Positions 24,242 to 35,891 of a DNA stretch of 64,000 nucleotides are shown in pieces. Numbering within the stretch: position 1 is the stretch's first letter; the number at the start of each line of letters is the position of its first letter. Source of the DNA: Pseudoscleropodium purum (taxonomy: Eukaryota; Streptophyta; Bryopsida; Hypnales; Brachytheciaceae). The stretch spans positions 37,190,243 to 37,254,242 of the forward strand of contig OZ017796.1 of assembly GCA_963969395.1 (NCBI GenBank), written 5' to 3'. Position numbers and translations under genes: made by a program. Below the pieces are notes generated by a model, which ran no database searches, was not told where the DNA came from, and saw only the letters and a program-made list of their open reading frames with translations.

Positions 24242-26545
24242 TATTTGTTGTGTTTGCTCAAATCTTTCTGATCTTTTTAAAGGAGTAACTTAAATTTAGA
24301 AAAATATTTTAAAATCAACAAATCAGTATGGGCAATGTGTAGATCTTTAAGAAGATTGTAACCAAGGAAAATCAAGCATAGAACAATGCTCATAAGCAAG
24401 AGAATTAAAAGGAGTGCAAAAACTCAAGAAAATAAGTACTTTGATGTTTCAATTTGTAATAAATTGAAAAATAATTAAAAAATTACATTTGTGAAAATTC
24501 TATGAATATGATCATTCAGTGTAAGAACCATTACAATATTTTTTTCCCATACTTTCAAATAAATGTAGAAAGTGAAGCTCACTCTCAGTGGACTTCTATA
24601 CAACATAGAATTCACTATTTTAAAATTCTTGCACTCAATAAATACCACTCTACTAGATATTATCCTCTCCAAATTCTTATTGTAAATTTCTTATAATGGA
24701 TATTTAGTAATACTTCAAACCTCTAAAAGCACTAGTGTAATATATTTTCAAAAATCAATATCTCCTACCAACTTAATTCAGAATACAATAAAAATTAGAT
24801 ATAAGTTCAAAATGGTCAAAATCCACTTTAACTATGAATCTCAATTACACTAGATCATTATTCTTGAATTTTTCTTGGAAAGCACTAGTTTGTGCATGAC
24901 ATGTGTTGGAAAATAGTACAAGTATTTCTTGCAATCATCTTGGGAGAATACTATTGTCATTCTAACCAAGTCTAGATCATTTTGAAAGTTGTGGAAGAGC
25001 TAAGAGAACCAAAAAGAATTGGACCTGGTTCATGTCCTATCTTGTCATTAAATCTCATGGTTAAATTTTCTAAGTTCATTATTTTATATATTTTAGGATG
25101 CACCTTAAATTTCTCAATAATTGACAAAAATCCAAACTTCAATACTTTTCAGGGCAAACATTCCAAAGAATTTAAATCTGTACCCATGATCCTAGTCTTT
25201 TTTATCTTTTGTAGATGAATGTCACAATTTTGATAACCTAGAATAGCACCAATTAAACAAAAATGACAACAATGTGCCAGAATTGTGACTTTCCAGTGGT
25301 CTGATTTTAAGAACTTACACAACAAGAATTGGCATAGATTTTATTTTTCTTTATTTTTGAAACAAAGGAGTGAAAGGACTGGCATACATTTGAGACGAGA
25401 GTGCCATACTTTTGAAGTCACTTGCCATTTAAACAGAATTGATAGTCCTTTCACATTTTCTGTTCTAAAAAAAATTAGTGTGACAAATGTGAAGTGCAGT
25501 ACTGAAAAAATTAGGACTTTCAAGTTCTTAGACAGGTTTAGGGGGTATGACTTGCAACGTAAACATGAATGTCAGAATTTTTGGCACCTAGAATCATACC
25601 AATTTATCAAAATTAAGTAATAGTCTCAAATTGGTCTGGAGCAAGTTAGTTCTCTACAATTTTCCTTGTGTATTAATGAATATGACCATCTTCCAATAGT
25701 GGGAAGAACTATTTAATTGGACACTTTTGAACATTATAGAGATTTTGCAAGAACATCATAGCTCAAACATTGTTGAAACATTGTTAATAATGTAATTGTA
25801 GCACTTTTAGAAAGATGTTGGCACAATATTATATCTTTCTAATGAGAATGTGATTCTATACTTCTATAATAATGTCGTAAAAATCATATCATTCTAGGCA
25901 CCTACTTGAGTCCTTCTCTTTGCCTCTCTTGGCCAACCATAACCATCCAAATGATCATTGTGATGGTCCTCACCACAATCCAAATTCCAAGCTCACGGAA
26001 GCAACAAGAGATCAAAAGATATTAGTCAACGGATTTTTGGAGGGAATGAAAGAGGCTTGTGTGTCCTCATTGCGTTGGCGGATTTATGAAGGAATTGCCG
26101 ATCTCAATAAGTCAAAAATTGTTCAACAAAGGCAAACAATCAACCTTACAAAAATGTTGGTGCTTGTAGAGGTACAAGAGTGTCCATTTTTAGTGATACT
26201 CTCACCAATTTCTTTTGCATTCTTTGGTAATTTGATTTGAAAGTCATTAATAGTTTCATGTTTTGTATGAATTTCTGAACATTCTTTGCCAATGAGTCAT
26301 AGGTGTCTTTGCCTTGTATGTAGATAATTTTGTTGCTCTAACATGTATTGCACCATCATACATGCAACCCAATAGATGGAAGAGGCACACCACCAACACG
26401 TTGATTCATTCCATCCATTTCAACATTTATGGGAATGGAGTTGCAGCTCTCTAACTCTCCAAGTAATCACAATTTGTAAGTTAAGTCCATATGAATTATT
26501 TAGAAATGATTGGATGTATTTTGAAGGTTAGGTAGACAGGTTTAT
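24242..26545. other. AT-rich intergenic DNA
   Basis: Two stretches around 25216-25260 and 25568-25610 resemble each other (GAATGTCA...CCTAGAAT...ACCAATT), a ~350-bp duplication with a 111-codon frame between (25285-25620). A 106-codon frame at 25920-26240 has no recognised motif. I support no gene. Confidence 0.4.
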
Positions 26546-26875
26546 TAAGGTAGTTTGCTCTTAAAGCAATCTACCACTTTTAAGAGTTGATTGCATTTGG
26601 GGAAACTAAAACTCCTTAAAAAAAGTTTTAGTAAATTTTTGTAGGAAGAAAAATGGAATTGACATCTAACCCAAGTTGTTTCATATTTTTTTTGCCCATT
26701 TGTGGAATTCATTATGGATTTTTGAAGTTGAAACACAATGGGCTCTAGTAGCAACCACCTGCTAAAATGTACACTTTCAGGTACACTGGAGAAAGCTAAA
26801 TGTACCTTTGTGTGAGTGGTTGCTTCAAGAGCAGGGTTGCTTTAGCATCGAGCAACCTCTTGTAAGTTACCTTAT
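26546..26875. mobile_element. MITE, GGTAAGGTAG family, copy 2
   Basis: Ends ATTAAGGTAG and a complementary TTACCTTAT, with the interior homologous to 9801-10134 and 27931-28224. Subterminal TTTGCTCTTAAAGC and complementary CTTCAAGAGCA stretches extend the foldback. Non-coding. Confidence 0.6.
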
Positions 26876-27930
26876 TTCAAATTTCCTTGCATTGTAGTTA
26901 ATTCCTAGATGGATTCATGGATTGCCACAAATGGGGACAAGAATTGAAGTGCATTGTTGATATGCCAGTACTTTACTGCAGAAAACAACAATTGATTCAT
27001 GTTTCGCCCAATGCTAAATTGATTACAAGAGCTACACTGATTTATCCTAAAAGTGAGGATGAAATATTAGTTTCATTGCCAAAAAAAAAGAAGGGAATTA
27101 GTACAATATTGTAAATATTTTAGCTTGCACTAATTAAGTAAATATATGAACTAAAGATATTATATAGCGTGTCTTTTATTAATGAGTGTCATATGCACTA
27201 ACTAATACGATAAGGAATTAGTGTATTTCAATGCAATTCTGTCAATATTGTCTTGGGTACCTCCAAAACCACCACTTTTTTTTGTTATTGTGTCTAAGTT
27301 AGTTACTACTATTAGACTGGTTAAATTTTCACATGTTCTTGTTGGCAAGTGAAAGGAGGATTCAACGCACTAAAGAATGCAATATTTGAATACCGTATGC
27401 AAAACTTATGAAGGCTCAAAGTTAGTTTTTTCAGTACAGGTTTTGAACTTGTTTCAAAATCATTTTTTCCATGTAGGTACGTTGATTGATTTTGGAGATG
27501 TACCCAAATTGATGATGGCAGGTTTTGGGTCGGTGGCACATTTTTGGGTGCCTCACCTTAGCTCATGATTCTAACAAGTTCAACTGAAACCTTCCTTTTC
27601 TTTTCATTAGGCATATATGCCCACTGAGCTGCCAAATTCCCTGACCTAAAGTGTTGATTTATTCCATTGCTATGGGATGTCTTATGGGTCTTTTAGTTAG
27701 TGGAATTTGCAGATTAGGAACATTTTGAACTTTGGATGTGTGAGATCCTTGGGAAGTGAGGATTGGACCTCACACTAAATTGGTGTTCATGTTTGTTGAC
27801 ATGAAAAGAGAAAATATTTTGCAAGCAGTATTAATATTGAGCATGTCACCCAGTGTATATTTGCACAAAGTGTGTAGAATTCCTCTCTGCCCCCTTGTAT
27901 CTTGAAGGTCTTCATGTATTCAAAACTACC
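26876..27930. other. AT-rich DNA with an R1 sub-block
   Basis: 27270-27560 matches 3800-4060 of repeat R1 (shared CTTGTTGGCAAGTGAAAGGA). No gene is seen. Confidence 0.45.
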
Positions 27931-28224
27931 ATAAGGTAGTAGTCTGCTCTTAAACTAACCTTTTAAGAGCTGATTGCATTTTGGGGGAAGCTAAACTCCT
28001 TGAAACAATTTTCAGTAAATTTTGTAGGAAGAAAAATGGAAGTGGCATCTAACCCAAGTCGTTTCATATTTTTTGGACCTTTGTAGAATTAGTTACAAAT
28101 TTTTGAAGTTGAAACACAATTGTCTCTAAAAGTGCCCCCTCTTGAAATGTACTGTACATTGTTGGTACTTTGAAGGAAGAAAAATGTTCCTCTAAGTGGT
28201 TGTTTTTAGAGCATCCTACCTTAT
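27931..28224. mobile_element. MITE, GGTAAGGTAG family, copy 3
   Basis: The best-preserved ends of the family: ATAAGGTAGTAGTCTGCTCT at the left and the complement of ATAAGGTAGGATGCTCTAAA at the right. The interior is homologous to the other two copies. It lies only about 1.1 kb from copy 2 in the same orientation. Non-coding. Confidence 0.7.
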
Positions 28225-30599
28225 TTGAAAATATTTTGAATATATGGCAACACAACACAAAGAAACTCCTACCATTTTTTTTTCATTTTTCTTGTTGTAT
28301 TATTTTGATAATTTTTACTTTAGTGAAATAATATCATTTATTTAGACAAAGAGTAGCAAGTGTCACTAGTGTCCTATTGAAAGCCTTCCGTATCCATGTA
28401 TGTACAACTTTAAATAACCCTTGAAGGATGTTTTATGCTCCTTGGGGGCTTTTGTTTAGTGAATTTATAACTAAAATTTAGGAGCTTCATTCAATGGTAG
28501 TCGGACACATGAGAGATGTTGTCTTCCTCCTAGTATGCATCCTATATGTTGATCTGTATTTCAGTTTTTGATTTGTGGAGGGAAAGAGGGTGAAAGTGGG
28601 AGGTGTAGGGGTCATCTTGCTTCTTTTCTATAGTTGCCCTAAAGAGAGTGGTTGCTCAAATTGTTGGAAGAAGTATCATCTATAGAGCCATTTGCTACAA
28701 GCTTGTTTTCTTAAGGTGTCTTCATAAGATTGTTTTATGGACATGATAAGCTTATAGTTGGGAGTAGTTGAGTAGGATTTGTTGTTGGAAAGGGCTATTT
28801 AGGCTAAAGAAAATAATTACTGATCATGTGCTTCGTACAAGGCACTTACACAAAGGGACATTCAAGCATGAATTAGAACAACAGCTACAAGAAGGCCAAC
28901 ATACATCAAGGCAATCTCATCATGGTAAAATATCTAGTTTCGTCACCCTTCCCAAGAAGCATGTTGTGGCCATAGGCACCTCAACCTTACAATTTATATT
29001 TCATATATGTTTTAGTGACATGTGACTCATTTACTTGGTTGGCCAGAAAGAAGAGTAGAGGGTGACATTGGAAGCTTCTCCACCCAAATCAATCATTGCA
29101 TTCACAAAGTTGGGTGTCCCAATGCCAATGCCAAAGCAAAGGAGGTTCATAGCTCTATTGTAAGGTGAAGGTCTAAGAAAGTCTTGCCAAAATTGTGATT
29201 CATCCTTGCTTTGTGAAAATTCTACCTTCTTTCAAAATGCTTGCAAATGATTACAATGGTGGTGTATTTAAAGGATCTCTTAATATGTGTAGCAAGAAAA
29301 TAGCACTAGATGTTGTCAACTGTGATGGGGCTCATAACATGGGCCAAGATGGCACATCACTTCTTTCTCCTCTTTCATTACATAATTTGTCACAAGTTAT
29401 GGGTTTGTAGAGAGAAATAATATAGGAGAACATTATTGGGTCAATTTGGTGGAGATGAAGATGGCACAATTTTAGAACAAATTATCATTGCTTTTGAATG
29501 AGCGGAAGAGGAGCTCACAACACCTATTCCATGTTGGTTATAGGGTCTATCTACTAGCAATGGTATAGCATTGAAGCATAAGAAGAGGAAGAAGGTCAAT
29601 GTAGCAACACATCCACCTATAAATCCTCAAGGTGTATTGTTCATACCTAGTCTTAGAATTTCCAAAGTTGTTGATGTCCTTTGTAGTAGTTCTAATTTTC
29701 CACATTGCAATTTTCAATAGGGAAGCATAATTGCAAACTTTGATTTACATGGTGTCTTAATAGCTCTAAGAGATTTTTTTGCAATATGTTTGACATAGCA
29801 AAAGACGATTTCTAGAAAGTATAGAAGATTAGAAATTTGATCCTTGGGGTGTAACACTTTGCACCAATAAAAATAAGCTTTTACATGTGCCATCATAGTT
29901 TACATGGGAAGACTTGTAGTGTGCCCCAATATGAATTACCTTTTCTTCAATTTTTTTTGGGCAATTATTGTTCAAAATTATAGTTTGCATTAAGCCATTG
30001 ACATGAAAAGCGTGCTCCTACATGGGCCTTGGGATTGTTTTGATGTTCTTGGAGTTGTAGTAGAATATTTAGATGACTACAACAACCACTAGAAAGTTCA
30101 TGATCTTTAGTTATAAAGGCAAGAGTTAAGAACTCCCACAACATCAATAACCACTACTAGTAGTGATAGATGAGATTAAAACCAAGGGGTGTCCAATTTG
30201 ATAGATTATTCTTTTGACACTTGCAACATTGAAGAGCTATCATTGACCCCTAGTTCTTGAAAAAAGTCATTTTTTTCCCTAGCATACCTACTAGGGAGTT
30301 GAGATTGCAATGTTCTCTTTTGTTTTGGAAATTCAAAGCATTGTCACCTACTACAAGATTTGTTGCGAAAATATGGAACTTTCTACTATATGCATTGCTT
30401 CAAGTTGAGTGGACATGTAGAGTTGAAGGACTAAAGAATCCTCTCCATGACTAAGAATCCTCTTCACTTCTTCATATTGTTGTAGCCAATTAATATATTG
30501 CGTACTATACCCCAAATGACAAATCTATACATTGTCTCTGTACAAATGGATGGAAGAACACACATGGGGTATAAATGATCTGGGCATATTATTAGTAGA
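28225..30599. other. AT-rich DNA, possible decayed element flank
   Basis: Short frames (85 codons at 28768-29025, 71 at 29195-29410, 65 at 30257-30454) have no recognised motif. Some may belong to the decayed piggyBac-type element that follows. A 14-bp perfect palindrome CACTACTAGTAGTG sits near 30152-30165. Confidence 0.35.
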
Positions 30600-31303
30600 T
30601 TTATTGAATTTTTTTGGTGTCTTGATGCTTATGGTATTGAAGAAGGTTCCTTATCTATATATACATTGATCCAAAAAATATCATGAATTGTTTTAATCCC
30701 CTTATATATATGTAGTGCCATGATTCATAGTCATTTTGAAGATATAATAAGATGCTTACATTTTGTTGATAACAACAATGTGGAGGGTAAGTGGCATTCT
30801 AATTATTACAAATTAAAGAAGACCTTCATGACTAATAAATGCTCACGATACATTATGTGGTGAATCTTGAAACCCTAAGCAAAACTTATGTGTAGATGAA
30901 ATGATGGTGAAGTACACTAATAAGTATGCACTAATCTAGTAGTATCTAAAAGGTAAACCAATTCAATATGGATTGAAAATGTGATGCTTAACTAATACGA
31001 CTTCAAAGCATATGTAGAAAATTTATATTTATTGTGGTGCTAGTGACACCAAGCAAAAAAGAAATATCAGTGGTCACAAAATTTTATTGCTAATGGAAGG
31101 ATTCAAAGGTAAGTGTTATATTGATGTGTGATAATTTTTTCAATATTCCTACTTTATTTAGGCAATTGTTGGAAGATGGCTATCTAGGTACTTGCAAGAT
31201 TAATTGGAAAAGGTGGTCTGATGTCCAAATAAATATGAGAATGTGGTCAACTTTGGTATCATGTCTATGTGTGAATGCAAGAAAGACTAACCATTTTGAG
31301 TAG
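30600..31303 (+). pseudogene. Decayed piggyBac-type (DDE_Tnp_1_7) transposase
   Basis: Reading across three frames, the order of motifs matches the piggyBac transposase core. FFGVLMLM followed by KKVP (30610-30660) corresponds to the family's hydrophobic 'MGI.KLP' region. HFEDIIRCLHFVDNN (from 30732) corresponds to 'RFE.I.R.LHF.DN'. VDEMMVKY (GAT at 30895) is the first catalytic Asp region. GKPIQYGLKM (from 30952), then IYCGAS, matches 'KP.K.G.K.......Y.G'. DNFFNIPTLFRQLLEDG (GAT at 31130) is the second catalytic Asp region. Stops (TAG TAG at 30937-30942, and TGA where Trp is expected) and frameshifts kill it. It is partial, with no N-terminal start or Cys-rich C-terminus, and no TTAA-flanked ends were found. 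Assignment rests on my recall of the family motif order. Confidence 0.7.
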
Positions 31304-32815
31304 TGTTTCCCACAATGCTCATGATTTTTTTGGGAATATTGTATAATTAAAAAAAAAATTTAATGTAAAAAATATGTTTGATGTATATACTTTTAAGAAA
31401 AAGGTACCTTAGGAAGGAAAAGCATAGAAAATTCTTTAAGTAGGAGAGCTAAAAAAGTGCAAAATTTCATGAAAATAGATACTTTGACGTTTTAATTTGT
31501 TGGAAAAACAATTTTCAAAGAAACTAAAAAATCTCCATTTGGGAAGACTTCATGGTAAAGAGATTTCACCAAAAGAATCATCTTGAAACCATTTTTAATA
31601 TTTAGAATTGCACATGCAAGGGAGCCCTATTTGCATGAATGTAGAGGACATAAAATAATAATTTTTTAAATTCTTTTTAGTGGACACATGCCTTTCTAGT
31701 GTAGAAATAGCCCATATAAATTTCAGCCCTAGATCATTAATTTTGGGCAGTCCCTAGTACTGGAAACCTCTAAACTATAAAGTGTGACAAATTAGCTAAA
31801 TTAAAATTTAAGTATAAAATGATTTTTGAAAATTTCTAAAATATAAGTGCTCTGATAATTGTCTTGTTACTAATCTTCCAAAACAATTCCAATACGTCAA
31901 CTTCAATTTGTAGAAGTTATGCCTCATAACAACTCCAACACTTATAGTGTGACAAAAAAAGGACCTGTCTTTTTTGCATTCACCTTGATGCAAGTAGGCA
32001 CAAGGTAGTCATTACATAGTTTGATAATAAAGTTGTTGCTTTATTTTCAACTAATTGTAGTCCTATTGATCCATGAGAGTCATTGGTTATTAGAAGATGG
32101 CATCATAGCAGCTACTTAATTTTTTTGGCCTCGATTGTCTTTGTTTTTTACTAAAAGCATATGCATGGAGTTCATGTGCATGATCAACTTCATGGTTACT
32201 ACTCAATTCAAAGGAAGGACCACAAGTGGTGGCATAAAAAAAATTCCACATACTTGATCATCTATATTTTGTACAAGATTGTAATGTTAGTATGTTACAC
32301 TAGAATAATCTAGACTATTTATAGGATTATTGTCACAGGAATTAGCCTAACTTAATTTGGGAGATTCTGTTTTGGTAAGTTGAGGAAGCAATGAGGAAAT
32401 GGAGCCTCTCTAGCCTCATTTCAATTCAAGCTTGGTTCCCAAGTCCCTCCCTCGTTTTCTTGAACTTCCTCAAAAGTGGTAGAAGGAACTTGCTTGGTCT
32501 TCAAATTCTCTGATAGATAACCAAGGAACAAAAATGTCCTTTAAGGTTAACCGGAAAATGACTTTCACACCAAATTGGATTTGACAAATGTTCAAAAAAA
32601 ATTGGTGGCTAGTTCAAAGTTAGCTAGTGGAATTAGAAAAATAAAATGGTTGCAATTTGAAAGCACTAACCAAAATCCGGTGGAAAAATATGTAAAATTT
32701 CTATTTAGAGGAAAAAAATAGAAAAGATAGCTGGACTTAATTCTTCAAAAAAACCAGTTCTGTGTGAGAATTGAAAACCAGTTCAAAGTGAGAATTGAAG
32801 GAAATTAGCCAGTAA
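31304..32815. other. AT-rich intergenic DNA
   Basis: No gene, repeat or structure that I can support. Confidence 0.5.
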
Positions 32816-34560
32816 TTAAAACTCAAAAAAAATTCCGAACACTGGATTTGACTTGAAATTAATAGACGTTAACACCAGAACCTCCACCAGTAGAAACACT
32901 GTCCGTAACAACCAGGCAAGGCAACCTACTGTAGCTACTGTATGTGAAAGTGAAGGTAGACTCACTTGACAGCACAAATGAGTTGACGGAGCATAGGTTT
33001 CTAAAGAAGTTGTAAATCCCTTCCCATAAACTACACATCTAGTACTAACTGAAGGCCAAGCCACACACAAGAAATGCCAAGTCAAGCTGACTGGCATTCT
33101 AGTTGTAAATAACTGTAAAAGACAAGTACAGAATACTCAGAACTTTGAATATTATACAAGCAGCTACTAAGCTGCCAATTCCCTCATCAGCCATGAATTG
33201 TTAGCTTTGCCTCCATTTGTCAACTGTCTAGTAGAAAATTAAAGCACAAGTTTAGTGAAGCACATTCAAGGTAGAACCTTCAGTACAATGCACATGTTCT
33301 CTAGTTCTCAAATTTAGAATTTACCTTGTTCCTAACTGCTAGTCCAGTTTGGAGCCATGTGTGGCCCTGGCACGAAGCTTAGTGTAAGTCCTTCTGCGAG
33401 TTGGCTTCCAGACCCGCTTCCGGCCTCATTAATTTAGAAGGGATTATTCACCATGAAAATTTAGAAGCGCTTGCTGACTTTGTCCGCAATTGATTGCATG
33501 CTCAAGTTCCATTCACGTACAACTGGACGGTGTAAGATCATTTCACACCCTTGCGCGCTAAGGGTCTGATCGACACTCTTGAAATGTTGATGATCAGTGC
33601 TCTGCCTCGCAATATTCTCGATCTTGACACTCAATCCTAGCGCATCAAGCAGTGACCAGTGAAATCACTGTTCTTTTCTCTACTTGATGAGCGGTCACTG
33701 AATGACGACTATTCGTGAATCGTATTCGATGAGCAAGAATGGGGAACAAGAATTATGAAAGCTCTTCTAAAATAGATGTAAAAACTTAGCGTGTCACAAT
33801 TAGGGTGCATGTGTACAAATACTCTAAATTATCCACTCCACTATTCTTCTCGCACAGCCCTGGCCATGCTTCGATTGCCACCAGCAGGCTGAAATTAGTC
33901 CGATTACATGACCATCTGCCTGTTGATCAGAGTTCTTGGGCTTGGACGGAGGGAAGATGGTTTTGAGAGCTTTGTAATTAAGTGACAGGTGAGGTGAGGG
34001 TCGCTGGCGCTTTGCTTTGCAGGAATGCATCCATCGATGAAGTAAGAGCAATCGATAAGGGAGAGAAGGAGTGAGCAAATACACTGCTGAACTAGCTAGA
34101 TCTGCAACAGAGAGACAGAGTACAAGCAGAGTTGGGAATTGCCGGTACTTGTGCAGCTTTGTGTGGAGAATTAATACCAGATCTTGGGTCGCTTGTTGAA
34201 TTGAATCTCACCTTGTTGAATTTTGAAAAATGGGAAACTCTCTTCAAATCTGTGTTAATTGAATCTGAAATTTGTAATACCCCAAATCAATTCTTGTAGA
34301 TTGGAGTCTGTAATGGTGCTTCATTGTATCGTATGCAACCTCTATGAGCGACTACACATGCACGTGGGCTGGAGAATCTGCATGCCTTTGGAAGCTAGCA
34401 TGCCGGAAACGATCACACTACGAGAGAGTCGATTTGGATATATTGTAAGGTAGACAAGCCTATTGATTTGCAATCTGAATATCTTGGGGCCAACTCCAAG
34501 AGGGGCACATGTTTTTTCAGAGGTGTGCACTTCTTGCACAAATAAAACCCAAGTGGAATT
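32816..34560. other. GC-richer island 4
   Basis: Less AT-rich than its surroundings, with CpG words and a CACGTG at 34361-34366. Minus-strand frames of 93 codons (32816-33097) and 86 codons (33824-34084) and plus-strand frames overlap without any recognised domain. It may be a gene relic or a regulatory tract, and I cannot decide. Confidence 0.35.
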
Positions 34561-35490
34561 ATAATCTTCAATTAAAGTTGTAATTTCTGTAATTTTTTGA
34601 AGTGGTTTTCTATAAAATTACAGAAACGCCTATAGAGTGAAATCATAAACGACGTTCCATAAACAACCTATGACCACCTCTACATATATCTAATGCATCT
34701 AATGGCACTTAAGTACTCACCAATAAAGGATTGACATGTTATCCTTGAAGGCATTAATGCATTGACTTTGTAAGAAAAATGAACAGATTAGGATGTTTTT
34801 GTAGACGAATTTTGGGCCAAAAATAGGGTGACAGAATTTGGTAGTGAATGGAATTGGGCTAGTCTATTTTACTAACCTTGGTACATTCAAGTGCTTGGTC
34901 AAATGGCTTGTCAATTCAACAAACTATTTTACTAAGGTAGAATATACCATTCTTAACCCCCTCTCAAGCCCTATATTTTAATACAAATCTCACTTGTTCT
35001 TGATCCAATTCTAGTGAAGTCCACTCACCTTTTGAAATATTTCATGGACTCTCATTCTTTGAATTCTTACTTTTTGAAGAACAGTTTTAATACATGTCTA
35101 AAGACTCTAATAGATGTGTAGTGTCCTTTCATTAATTCACCTCAAATATTCATCAAATTTTTAAAATATATATTATTTAAGATTAAAAAATTTCCATTGA
35201 ATTTTTATCAAAAGTCTAATCAACAAAAATTAATCAATTTTAATTCTCGATAATAATAAATAAAAAAGGTGAAGTAATCAAAGGATTGTGAATAGGTTCA
35301 ATCACCTTATTGTTCTAGAGAATACATTCTATAGAAGTACATGAAGTGAGGAGAGGTACCTACTATCCACCCAAAAGTGACTCCATTTTTGTGCTCATTT
35401 TTGGGTTTTAAAGATTTTAAAATTTCCATTGCAATCCCTCCCCTCCCCCCTCTTATAATTTTCAAGAACCAACATAGTGACAATCAATAT
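34561..35490. other. AT-rich intergenic DNA
   Basis: Nothing recognisable is seen before the minisatellite. Confidence 0.5.
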
Positions 35491-35499
35491 GGGATAATT

Positions 35500-35891
35500 C
35501 CTCCTATATCCATATCCAATATTGTATTTGTATCCAATATTATATTCGTATCCAATATCCATATTCAATATTCATATCGTATTTCTATTTGATATTATAT
35601 TCATATCCGATATTCATATTCAATATTCATCTTGTATTCGTATTCATATCTGGTATTGTATATGTATCCGATATTTGTATTCGGTATTCATCCCATATCC
35701 ATATTTGGTATTGTGTACATATCCAATATTCATATCGTATTTGTATTTGATATTATATTCATATCCGATATTCATATTCAATATTCATCCCGTATTCGTA
35801 TTCATATCTAGTATTGTATATGTATCCGATATTTGTATTCGGTATTCATCCCATATCCATATTTGGTATTGTGTACATATCCAATATTCAT
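35500..35891. repeat. Hexamer-based minisatellite with 158-bp duplication
   Basis: Built of degenerate TATYCR hexamers (TATCCA, TATTCA, TATTCG). A 158-bp higher-order unit is tandemly duplicated: CAATATTCAT starts at 35566, 35724 and 35882, exactly 158 bp apart. The two units are nearly identical. It opens a 133-codon Ile/Tyr/Ser-rich frame that is an artefact, since 158 is not a multiple of three. Confidence 0.9.

Noticed and set aside
30152..30165. CACTACTAGTAGTG as a CACTA element or excision footprint
   Set aside because: A 14-bp palindrome alone, with no flanking duplication or interior, is not enough.
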